5,855 bases of DNA from an uncultured Acidimicrobiia bacterium (GTDB lineage: Bacteria; Actinomycetota; Acidimicrobiia; Spongiisociales; JAENVV01), in contig CAJQPD010000145.1 of assembly GCA_905480085.1 (NCBI GenBank), forward strand, positions 1-5,855. Direction: 5' to 3'. Made by a program: the position numbers and the translations under genes. Under the pieces are notes generated by a model that saw nothing but the letters and a program-made list of their open reading frames with translations, was not told the origin of the DNA and did no database searches. Numbering within the stretch: position 1 is the first letter of the stretch; the number at the start of each line of letters is the position of its first letter. This document shows, one piece after another, positions 1 to 4,996 of the stretch.

Positions 1-759
1 ATGGTGTGTCTTGACGAGGCCGATCAGATGGCCGACATGGGCTTCTTGCCCCAGGTAGACGTCGTTATCCGCCAGATGGAAGGCGATCACCAAACGTTGC
101 TTTTTTCGGCGACCCTCGACGGCGCAGTGGACCGTTTGGTCAAACGACACCTCAAAGAACCTGTCTATCACGAGGTTGAATCTGACACGGTGACCGTGGA
201 CACCATGGAGCACCGGTTCATCGAGGTGCACTATCTCGACAAACCCAAAACAGTTTCCGCCATTGCTGAAAACGCGAATCGGATTCTTGTCTTCGTCCAC
301 ACCAAGCGTGGTTGTGACAAAGCTGCTGAACAGATAAGCGCCGAGGGAGTATCGGCCCAAGCCCTCCACGGCGATCTACCTCAATCGAAGCGAGAGCGGG
401 TTCTGGCGTCATTTGCAGAGGGCAAGACGAAGGTACTTGTGGCGACGAACGTAGCTGCCCGGGGCTTGCATATCGAAGGTGTGGACATTGTGATCCACTA
501 CGACCTGCCCAAGGATTACAAGACCTACCTCCACCGCTCGGGGCGAACCGCTCGCGCCGGAGGTTCGGGATTGGTTGTCACGTTTGTCGAATGGAATCAG
601 ATGACAGAGGTCCGGACGCTTCAGAAGGAAGCCGAGGTCCTATCCACCGTCGTCAAGATGTTCTCAAACGATCCGCGGTTGAAAGATCTTGAGGCGTTTC
701 AACCGCCGCCCTACGAGCAGGTCGTTGTAAACCCTCTGCGCAAACGCCGCCGCCGCTAG
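1..759 (+). CDS. DEAD-box ATP-dependent RNA helicase, C-terminal part (5' end outside window)
   Basis: This is the back half of a DEAD-box RNA helicase, an enzyme that uses ATP to unwind or remodel RNA in the cytoplasm, typically in ribosome assembly or mRNA decay. The fragment begins just before motif II (DEAD, visible residues 5-8). It continues with motif III SAT (36-38), motif IV ILVFVH (95-100), the ALHGDLPQ segment (121-128), motif V VATNVAARGL (147-156) and motif VI HRSGRTARAG (178-187). The Walker A and Q motifs must lie upstream, so the ATG at position 1 is almost certainly an internal Met and not the start. Motif V reads ARGLHI where the wider family has ARGLDI; I recall the His form from other actinobacterial members. 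The protein ends soon after the helicase core in an Arg/Lys tail (RKRRRR), which may bind RNA. The family call is very secure, but the subfamily (RhlE-like or other) cannot be fixed from this part. Confidence 0.96.
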   Translation: MVCLDEADQMADMGFLPQVDVVIRQMEGDHQTLLFSATLDGAVDRLVKRHLKEPVYHEVESDTVTVDTMEHRFIEVHYLDKPKTVSAIAENANRILVFVHTKRGCDKAAEQISAEGVSAQALHGDLPQSKRERVLASFAEGKTKVLVATNVAARGLHIEGVDIVIHYDLPKDYKTYLHRSGRTARAGGSGLVVTFVEWNQMTEVRTLQKEAEVLSTVVKMFSNDPRLKDLEAFQPPPYEQVVVNPLRKRRRR

Positions 760-766
760 AGGCGGC
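749..766. terminator. GC-rich hairpin at the helicase stop codon, possible terminator
   Basis: GCCGCC (749-754) pairs with GGCGGC (761-766) around a six-base loop that contains the TAG stop of the helicase. It lies between convergent genes, where a terminator is expected. There is no T-run on either strand, so it does not match a classical intrinsic terminator, and part of the stem comes from repeated CGC arginine codons and may be coincidental. Confidence 0.3.
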
Positions 767-800
767 CAAGGCTGAGTCGGTGCCGCTCCGGGTCAGGTTG

Positions 801-1196
801 CTAGGAACTTTCCGCAAACGAGACCGTGAGGCAAACCCGGCTTGAACCCCTCCGGTTGTCCCTGATCCCATCGACCCGCTGGAACAGTGTGAACCGGAAG
901 CCAAGTCTCTGTTTCAAGAGGTCTTCGACCCGTTTCACGGCTGCGGGGGAGGCGTCGACCGAAGCGCGTGCTTCGAACCAATCGCCGGTGACCCGGCCGA
1001 ATCGCGTGCACGGGGCGACCCTCACCCCGGGGTTGTTGCCGATTCGCCTGACCTTGCCGGAATCGCCCGCCGTCCACATGAACAACTCATCGCCCTCCTG
1101 GGCGAACCAGATCGGCGTCTTGACACCCGTTCCATTGCGACGAAAGGTCTCAAGACTCAGGAACTGTTCGTCGTTCAAGTGAGGTGTGTTTATCAC
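801..1196 (-). CDS. PPOX-class F420-dependent oxidoreductase (Rv2061-like split-barrel flavoprotein)
   Basis: The predicted product is a 131-residue single-domain split-barrel protein of the pyridoxamine-phosphate-oxidase-like fold. Its closest recognisable pattern is the small actinobacterial family annotated as PPOX class F420-dependent enzymes. These are cytosolic and use reduced F420 or a flavin to reduce mostly unknown substrates. The conserved track is visible: FLSLETFRRNG (residues 12-22), TPIWFA (27-32), then the GKVRRIGNNP segment (47-56) and the APCTRFGRVTG segment (61-71), followed by a C-terminal helix. The open frame extends upstream to 1313, but that would overlap the DUF983 coding end and add about 39 residues with no family character. 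I therefore chose the GTG at 1196, which places the first motif at the usual distance from the N terminus. There is no clear Shine-Dalgarno site. It lies 37 bases downstream of the DUF983 stop on the same strand, so the two are probably co-transcribed. Cofactor choice (F420, FMN or haem) cannot be read from sequence. Confidence 0.82.
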   Translation of the reverse strand: MINTPHLNDEQFLSLETFRRNGTGVKTPIWFAQEGDELFMWTAGDSGKVRRIGNNPGVRVAPCTRFGRVTGDWFEARASVDASPAAVKRVEDLLKQRLGFRFTLFQRVDGIRDNRRGSSRVCLTVSFAESS

Positions 1197-1233
1197 AGGT
1201 GGCCAGGGGCAATAGGGTGGAACGTCCTGACCT

Positions 1234-1650
1234 TCAACGTGCGTCGATCCCGTTGGGCGGCGAATCGTTTTGGGCAAGCCAGGCGGTCGCCCTGGCCAGT
1301 TCGTCGGGGCCAAGCGGCCGCACCGCTAGATCCAACCCGAGAAAGATCGTTTTCGACCATGGATAGAAAACGATCGGTATGAGCGTGTTAACGACCATCG
1401 TCACGATCAACGCGGTTGACCAGGGAACGTCGGGCCAGGTGACCACCATGATGGCCACGAAGACGATCAGGAATGTGCCAATCGTCACGGCCGTATTCAC
1501 GATCATGGCGCCGGTTCCGTAGCCCTGATCTCGCTCGAACTTCATACCGCAACCGGGACAGTGTTTGCGCATGGTCCACCAACCGCTGAACAGGCCAGAC
1601 GCCCCGCAGTGGGGGCATCGTTTGGTGAGTCCTCGCACTAGCGGTTTCAT
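1234..1650 (-). CDS. DUF983 family zinc-ribbon membrane protein
   Basis: The 138-residue product has the DUF983 layout. A short basic N terminus (VRGLTKRCPHCG) begins a zinc ribbon with four cysteines at 12, 15, 31 and 34, in two CPxCG knuckles. A conserved GYGTGAMIVN segment (43-52) then leads into two hydrophobic membrane helices, about 52-71 and 79-96. After these comes the FYPWSKTIFLGLDL stretch (95-108) and a soluble C-terminal tail. The biochemical role of DUF983 proteins is not known; the sequence supports a metal-binding, inner-membrane protein and no more. The frame is open to 1707, but the ATG at 1650 puts the RGLxxRCP motif near the N terminus as in relatives and clears the divergent hemolysin III gene. 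No ribosome binding site is obvious, and a TANNNT box sits eight bases upstream. It probably leads a two-gene unit with the F420-type oxidoreductase. Confidence 0.87.
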   Translation of the reverse strand: MKPLVRGLTKRCPHCGASGLFSGWWTMRKHCPGCGMKFERDQGYGTGAMIVNTAVTIGTFLIVFVAIMVVTWPDVPWSTALIVTMVVNTLIPIVFYPWSKTIFLGLDLAVRPLGPDELARATAWLAQNDSPPNGIDAR

Positions 1651-1658
1651 CGGGCGCC

Positions 1659-1664
1659 ATGCTA
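1659..1664 (-). promoter_or_regulatory. Candidate -10 box for DUF983 unit (leaderless type)
   Basis: On the minus strand TAGCAT fits the actinobacterial -10 pattern TANNNT and ends eight bases before the chosen ATG. Transcription would then begin at or next to the start codon, which matches the missing Shine-Dalgarno site. I see no good -35 hexamer about 17 bases upstream. Short TANNNT matches are common, so this is tentative. Confidence 0.3.
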
Positions 1665-1679
1665 CGACCTGTAAACCGA

Positions 1680-1685
1680 TATGCT
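1680..1685 (+). promoter_or_regulatory. Weak candidate -10 box for the hemolysin III gene
   Basis: TATGCT in the 50-base divergent gap fits TANNNT and lies 15 bases before the preferred ATG at 1701. That would give an untranslated leader of under ten bases. No convincing -35 element is present, and the call depends on the start choice. Confidence 0.2.
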
Positions 1686-1700
1686 GGCTGGGTGCAACGT

Positions 1701-2351
1701 ATGACACTCGGCCTAATGCAGAACCCCGTACGCGGCCTCCTCCATGGATCGGCGGCGGTGGCTTCGGTGGGTGGTCTAGTCGTTCTTATCGTGTCGACCG
1801 TCAACAACCGCCCCCGGATGGTTTCGATGATCGTCTTCGGGATTTCGTTGATCGCCTTGTACACAACGAGCGCGTTGTATCACTCGATTCCGTGGGGCGA
1901 ACGATGGAAGGCCCGGATGCAGCGGGTAGATCATTCGATGATCTTCTTGCTCGTCGCCGGCTCGTTCACACCGTTTGCCGTGAACCTGCTCGACGGTGGG
2001 TGGAGGATCGCCACTCTGGTCATCGTTTGGTCGGCATTCCTCATCGGGACGGTTGAACGGATCGTGTTCCACCGGGCCCGCGTTTGGCTACCGGTTGCCC
2101 TGGCCACGACGATGGGGTGTTTCGCGGTCGTGCCGCTCCCGGTCATGTCGGAACGGCTTGCTCCCATCGGGGTGGGGTTCTTGCTGGCGGGAGGTATTGC
2201 CTACTTGATTGGAATGATCGCCTTTGCGACCAAGCGGCCTCGCCTCTTTCCCCGAATTTTCTCCTACCACGAGGTCTTTCACGTCCTGGTCGTGGCCGGG
2301 TCCCTTTTTCACTTCGTGGTCGTTTTGAAGTACATCGTTCCGCTCACCTAG
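1701..2351 (+). CDS. Hemolysin III / PAQR family seven-helix membrane protein (YqfA-like)
   Basis: The 216-residue product is a polytopic membrane protein of the hemolysin III (TIGR01065) branch of the PAQR superfamily, whose eukaryotic members include adiponectin receptors. These proteins carry an intramembrane metal site, and some have hydrolase (ceramidase-like) activity. The bacterial role is unsettled and the hemolysin name is historical. Diagnostic signatures are present: NPVRGLLHG near the N terminus, the SxxxH motif SALYH (57-61), DHSMIFLLVAGSFTPF starting at Asp77, and the C-terminal HEVFH motif (190-194) with a further His at 204. The expected zinc ligands, His61, His190 and His194, are all retained. 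Hydrophobic segments cover almost the whole length. The frame is open from an ATG at 1659, only eight bases from the divergent DUF983 start. I prefer the ATG at 1701, which leaves room for promoters; 1716 is also possible. It is followed by pdxH after 95 bases. Confidence 0.88.
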   Translation: MTLGLMQNPVRGLLHGSAAVASVGGLVVLIVSTVNNRPRMVSMIVFGISLIALYTTSALYHSIPWGERWKARMQRVDHSMIFLLVAGSFTPFAVNLLDGGWRIATLVIVWSAFLIGTVERIVFHRARVWLPVALATTMGCFAVVPLPVMSERLAPIGVGFLLAGGIAYLIGMIAFATKRPRLFPRIFSYHEVFHVLVVAGSLFHFVVVLKYIVPLT

Positions 2352-2401
2352 CCGATGTTTCTGGCCGAGACCGTTCATGCACGAGCCGACGTCGTCAAGT
2401 T

Positions 2402-2429
2402 GGCGGTAGGGCTGGTTCAGCCTCCCGCC
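2402..2429 (+). terminator. Strong interrupted hairpin between hemolysin III gene and pdxH
   Basis: GGCGG (2402-2406) pairs with CCGCC (2425-2429). Inside it AGG (2408-2410) pairs with CCT (2421-2423), and CTG (2412-2414) pairs with CAG (2418-2420), closing a three-base loop. There is one T-C mismatch and one bulged G. It begins about 50 bases after the hemolysin III stop and ends 17 bases before the pdxH ATG. No T-run follows, so it could be a factor-assisted terminator of the upstream gene, an mRNA 3'-end stabiliser, or a leader structure near the pdxH ribosome binding region. The pairing is seen directly; the role is inference. Confidence 0.4.
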
Positions 2430-2446
2430 GCGATACGGGATCTGTG

Positions 2447-3076
2447 ATGGAGCCGCCCCGGATCGAATACGACGTGGACGGATTGTTGGAAGCCAATGTC
2501 GCCGCCGACCCCTTCGACCAGTTTGCAGGCTGGTTTCAGGAAGCAGTCGAGGCAGATGTACCCGAAGCAAACATGATGACGCTCGCCACCGTCGATGCAG
2601 CGGGAAACCCTGATGCGAGAGTCGTGCTGTTGAAGGGGCACGGTCCCGCCGGGTTCGTTTTCTACACGAATTACGCCAGCGACAAAGGCCAACAGTTGGC
2701 TGATCGGCCGGAGGCGACTCTCGTGTTCCTCTGGCAATCGCTCCATCGGCAAGTCCGGGTGTCGGGAAGTGTCGAGAAAGTTGACGTCGCAGAGTCAGAC
2801 CGATACTTCGCGAGTCGGCCGCGTGGATCACAGTTGGCGGCCAGAGCAAGTGATCAATCGGCGGTAATTCCGAGCCGGGATATGTTGAAAGTTCGATATG
2901 AGACCGAGGAGTCTCGATGGGAAGGTCAGGAGGTTCCCCGGCCGCAGACCTGGGGAGGGTATCGAGTGATCCCGCGTCGGATTGAGTTCTGGCAGGGTCA
3001 GGTCAACCGGCTTCACGACCGGATCGTCTACGAGCTGGCGGAGTCAGGTTGGGCTTGTCAACGCCTGAGCCCATGA
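2447..3076 (+). CDS. pdxH: Pyridoxamine/pyridoxine 5'-phosphate oxidase PdxH
   Basis: The 209-residue product is the FMN-dependent oxidase that converts pyridoxine or pyridoxamine 5'-phosphate to pyridoxal 5'-phosphate, the last step of the DXP-dependent route and of vitamin B6 salvage, in the cytosol. Its length is close to the usual 200-220. FMN- and substrate-site motifs are visible: MMTLATVD (43-50), RVVLLK (58-63), FYTNYASDKG (72-81), QVRVSGSVEKV (102-112), SRPRGSQLAARASDQS (123-138), and the C-terminal signature WGGYRV through IEFWQG and NRLHDR (169-192). The protein ends in QRLSP, like the conserved RLxP terminus. The frame is open back to 2084, but that extension overlaps the hemolysin III gene and has no family character. 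The ATG at 2447, with a modest GGGA six bases upstream, is preferred. The TGA overlaps the next gene's ATG, so translation is probably coupled to the JAMM protease gene. Confidence 0.96.
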   Translation: MEPPRIEYDVDGLLEANVAADPFDQFAGWFQEAVEADVPEANMMTLATVDAAGNPDARVVLLKGHGPAGFVFYTNYASDKGQQLADRPEATLVFLWQSLHRQVRVSGSVEKVDVAESDRYFASRPRGSQLAARASDQSAVIPSRDMLKVRYETEESRWEGQEVPRPQTWGGYRVIPRRIEFWQGQVNRLHDRIVYELAESGWACQRLSP

Positions 3077-3468
3077 AGGCCCCCCGGGTCCGCAAGCCCA
3101 TGCTCACCGCCATGCTCGAGCACGCCGCCTACGAAGCACCACGTGAAGCCTGCGGGCTCCTGGCCGTAACTCCCGCAGGGTCGGTCCGGTTTGTGTATTG
3201 CCTCAGTAACGTCGACAGGTCGGCTTCGTCGTACACCATCGATCCTGCGGAGTTCTACGGCGCCGCCCGCCACGCCGAACGGCACGATTGGGAAATCGGC
3301 GGCGTGTTCCACTCGCACCCCCGCGGAACTCCGGTTCCGTCGGCTACCGATGTGGCCAGGGCTCCATCGCCTGCCTGGCTATACCTCGTCGTCAGCGACG
3401 ACACGGTCGGTGCCTTTGAGATCGTCGCAAAGCGGTCCCGACAGTTGGAGATTGAGATAGACGACTAG
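3073..3468 (+). CDS. Mec-type JAMM/MPN+ zinc metalloprotease (Mov34/MPN/PAD-1 family)
   Basis: The 131-residue product is a stand-alone JAMM domain. The full zinc-protease signature is present: Glu25 in the early REACGLL segment, then HSH (80-82), Ser90 and Asp93 in the spacing HxH-ten residues-D. All metal ligands and catalytic residues are therefore intact. The YTIDPAEFYGA stretch (54-64) is typical of the bacterial branch that includes M. tuberculosis Mec (Rv1334). Mec cleaves cysteine from the C terminus of the thiocarboxylated sulfur carrier CysO during cysteine biosynthesis. By family, this protein should cleave the C-terminal peptide or amide of a ubiquitin-fold sulfur carrier. The ATG at 3073 overlaps the pdxH stop (ATGA), which decides the start; a TTG at 3049 and an ATG at 3100 are less likely. 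No CysO-like carrier or cysM lies in the window, so the substrate is unknown. Hydrolase competence is well supported, but the specific Mec role is inferred. Confidence 0.9.
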   Translation: MKAPRVRKPMLTAMLEHAAYEAPREACGLLAVTPAGSVRFVYCLSNVDRSASSYTIDPAEFYGAARHAERHDWEIGGVFHSHPRGTPVPSATDVARAPSPAWLYLVVSDDTVGAFEIVAKRSRQLEIEIDD

Positions 3469-3475
3469 CTAGATC

Positions 3476-3492
3476 GCCGGAAATCTACCGGC
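3476..3492. other. Short hairpin after the JAMM protease gene
   Basis: GCCGG (3476-3480) and CCGGC (3488-3492) form a perfect five-base-pair stem with a seven-base A/T-rich loop, eight bases after the TAG stop. Alone it is weak. Together with the following hairpin it may end the pdxH-mec transcript, although no T-run follows. Confidence 0.3.
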
Positions 3493-3497
3493 TGATA

Positions 3498-3519
3498 CCA
3501 GCCGGGGGCTCACGGCTGG
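3498..3519. terminator. Seven-base-pair hairpin between mec-like gene and MBL gene
   Basis: CCAGCCG (3498-3504) pairs perfectly with CGGCTGG (3513-3519) around an eight-base loop. It is the second of two adjacent hairpins in a 66-base gap. The absence of a T-run argues against a classical intrinsic terminator. It also covers the place where the -35 region of the promoter proposed just downstream would lie, so it could instead be a regulator-binding palindrome. Confidence 0.4.
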
Positions 3520-3521
3520 CC

Positions 3522-3527
3522 TAAGCT
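3522..3527 (+). promoter_or_regulatory. Probable -10 box of the MBL-rph-rdgB unit, leaderless start
   Basis: TAAGCT fits the actinobacterial -10 pattern TANNNT and is followed by exactly seven bases and then the ATG at 3535. Transcription would therefore begin at, or a base from, the start codon. No Shine-Dalgarno sequence exists in those seven bases (CCCTCCG), which supports leaderless translation. The -35 region is not recognisable. Confidence 0.48.
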
Positions 3528-3534
3528 CCCTCCG

Positions 3535-4302
3535 ATGCGTCTGACAGTACTCGGGTGTAACGGCACCTATCCGACTCCCGGTCGCCCCTCATCGGGCTAT
3601 CTCGTGCAAACCGAGCAGGCGACCGTGTGGCTCGATTGTGGGACGGGCACCTTTGCGGCGCTTCAGGAACACATCGATCCGGCCGACCTCGACGCCATCG
3701 TCATTACCCACGAACATGTTGATCATTGCGTGGATGTTCTGCCATTCGCCTACTCGCGCCGGTATGGGAACCCGCTCCTTGGTCCGGTTGCGGTGTATGC
3801 CCCCGCCTCGGTACCAAAGCGACTCGAGGCGCTTATCGGTCGGACCGGAACTGCGGTTTTCGAAGCGCTCACGTTCAACCGGGTAGACCTCGGCACGGAA
3901 TTGAACATCAAGGATCTTCACCTCCTTTTCACACAGACCAATCACCCGGTCCCGACGATGGCGGTCAAGCTGACCGATCAGACGGGATCGATCGCCTACA
4001 CGGCCGACACCGGGGTGGCCGACCACCTGGCCGAGTGGGCGACCGGCTCCGACGTGCTAGTCGCCGAAGCGTCCTACCTCGGTTCTAGCCGTGACAAAGC
4101 GTGGCCCTACCACCTGACGGCATCCGAAGCCGGTGAACTGGCGACCGCGGCCAAGGTGGGTCGTCTTGTGCTGACTCATCTCTGGCCTACCAACGATCCG
4201 GGGCAATCGGTCGAAGAGGCCTCCGCAACTTTTTCTGGTTCCGTCGTTGCGGCGAGCCCGGGACTGACCATCGATCTGGAGGAGAGCAATGGCGCAACGT
4301 GA
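3535..4302 (+). CDS. Metallo-beta-lactamase-fold hydrolase, Rv1339-like (candidate cyclic-nucleotide phosphodiesterase or RNase Z-like enzyme)
   Basis: The 255-residue cytosolic product is a complete metallo-beta-lactamase-fold enzyme. It opens with LTVLGCNGTYPTPGRPSSGYL (residues 3-23), typical of the RNase Z/phosphodiesterase branch. It carries the metal motif HEHVDH (59-64), followed by His137, Asp158 in TADTG, and His215 in LTHLWP. Glu178 in LVAEAS and the YHLTASEAG segment (192-200) also fit this branch. All expected dinuclear-metal ligands are present. The M. tuberculosis counterpart Rv1339, which likewise precedes rphA, has been reported as an atypical cAMP phosphodiesterase. Similarity to RNase Z and the neighbouring RNase PH make a role in RNA 3'-end processing a fair alternative. 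The ATG at 3535 immediately follows the predicted -10 box. The 3' end overlaps rph by 14 bases and contains its ribosome binding site, so expression is coupled. The fold is certain; the substrate is not. Confidence 0.9.
   Translation: MRLTVLGCNGTYPTPGRPSSGYLVQTEQATVWLDCGTGTFAALQEHIDPADLDAIVITHEHVDHCVDVLPFAYSRRYGNPLLGPVAVYAPASVPKRLEALIGRTGTAVFEALTFNRVDLGTELNIKDLHLLFTQTNHPVPTMAVKLTDQTGSIAYTADTGVADHLAEWATGSDVLVAEASYLGSSRDKAWPYHLTASEAGELATAAKVGRLVLTHLWPTNDPGQSVEEASATFSGSVVAASPGLTIDLEESNGAT
4278..4284 (+). promoter_or_regulatory. Strong Shine-Dalgarno site for rph
   Basis: GGAGGAG lies inside the end of the upstream MBL gene, with its GGAGG core six bases before the ATG at 4289. It is the best ribosome binding site in the window. 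It fixes the rph start despite the 14-base overlap, and suggests independent re-initiation on the polycistronic message. Confidence 0.85.
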
Positions 4303-4996
4303 AAGACCGGCCGACGAGTTACGCGCAGTTCGCATCACGCGGGGTTTTACGAATATGACCCCCGGGTCGGTGCTCATAGAGATGGGTGAGACCCGGGTCC
4401 TGTGCACAGCCGGCGTCGAGTCAGAGGTGCCAAGGTGGATGAAAGGTTCGGGCGCCGGGTGGGTAACGGCCGAATACGGAATGTTGCCGGGATCCTCAGG
4501 TGAACGCATCCGACGCAACAACTACGAAGGTGGCCGCTCCAAGGAGATCTCCCGCCTCATCGGCAGATCGCTACGGGCGGTTGTCAACATGAAGAAGATG
4601 GGCGAGGCGATGGTACAAGTCGACTGCGACGTCTTGCAAGCAGACGGCGGAACCCGCACCGCGGCGATCACCGGAGCATTCATTGCCATGCACGACGCCT
4701 TTAGTGCAGCGGTGGCTGCCGGGAGAATGTCGGATATTCCGATCGTCGATACGGTGGCTGCGGTTTCGGTTGGGATCGTCGACGGGACACCGCTTCTCGA
4801 TCTGGAATATGTCGATGACGTAAATGCAGATGTCGACATGAACGTTGTCATGACAGGCCGCGGTCTTCTGGTCGAGGTGCAAGGTACTGCCGAGAAAGCA
4901 GCCTTTACCCGCGACGAGTTTGACAGCCTGCTCGACCTGGCTGGTGACGGTATCGCCGAACTGTCCGCAGCTCAGAAAGAATTGCTTGGGCTGTGA
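4289..4996 (+). CDS. rph: Ribonuclease PH
   Basis: The 235-residue product is the phosphate-dependent 3'-to-5' exoribonuclease that trims tRNA precursors next to the CCA end and releases nucleoside diphosphates. It forms a hexameric ring in the cytosol. Family hallmarks in order are PADELRAVRITRGF (7-20), TAEYGMLPGSS (60-70), GGRSKEISRLIGRSLRA (81-97), CDVLQADGGTRTAAITGA (113-130) with the phosphate-binding GGTRT at 120-124, and the acidic DDVNADVDMNVVMT segment (176-189), which carries the metal-binding Asp residues, followed by LVEVQGTAE (194-202). Length is close to the usual 235-245. The N terminus reads RERPADELR where many relatives have an R.DGR motif. The stretch from MLPGSS to GRSKEI seems about three residues shorter than in the relatives I recall. 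The catalytic core is otherwise intact. It follows the MBL gene with overlap and runs into rdgB through a GTGA overlap, as in other actinobacteria. Confidence 0.97.
   Translation: MAQRERPADELRAVRITRGFTNMTPGSVLIEMGETRVLCTAGVESEVPRWMKGSGAGWVTAEYGMLPGSSGERIRRNNYEGGRSKEISRLIGRSLRAVVNMKKMGEAMVQVDCDVLQADGGTRTAAITGAFIAMHDAFSAAVAAGRMSDIPIVDTVAAVSVGIVDGTPLLDLEYVDDVNADVDMNVVMTGRGLLVEVQGTAEKAAFTRDEFDSLLDLAGDGIAELSAAQKELLGL

Noticed and set aside
1..3. ATG at the first base as a true start of the helicase
   Set aside because: The protein would begin inside motif II and lack the Walker A motif, so the ATG is only where the window was cut or an internal Met.
1197..1313. A longer N terminus (39 residues) for the F420-type oxidoreductase
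   Set aside because: The extension overlaps the DUF983 coding end and its Pro/Arg-rich sequence has no family match; the GTG at 1196 gives the normal family length.
1388..1864. A 158-codon minus-strand frame spanning the DUF983/hemolysin III divergent region
   Set aside because: It overlaps two better-supported genes in other frames, and its translation is Arg/Thr-rich with no recognisable motif.
1565..2056. A 163-codon plus-strand frame overlapping the hemolysin III gene
   Set aside because: It is out of frame with the membrane protein, which has clear PAQR motifs. The alternative product is a typical Arg/Pro/Gly-rich shadow.
2084..2446. A 121-residue N-terminal extension of PdxH in the same open frame
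   Set aside because: It overlaps the hemolysin III gene in another frame, lacks conserved character, and would make PdxH far longer than its family. The ATG at 2447 gives the usual length.
2088..2849. A 253-codon open frame on the minus strand across the hemolysin III end and most of pdxH
   Set aside because: It is antisense to two genes with clear family motifs. Its translation is rich in Arg, His, Pro and Gly without domain-like patterns, as expected for a shadow frame in GC-rich DNA.
4522..4882. Two minus-strand frames of over 100 codons inside rph
   Set aside because: RNase PH on the plus strand is unmistakable. The antisense products show Ser/Thr- or His/Asp-rich composition mirroring plus-strand codons.
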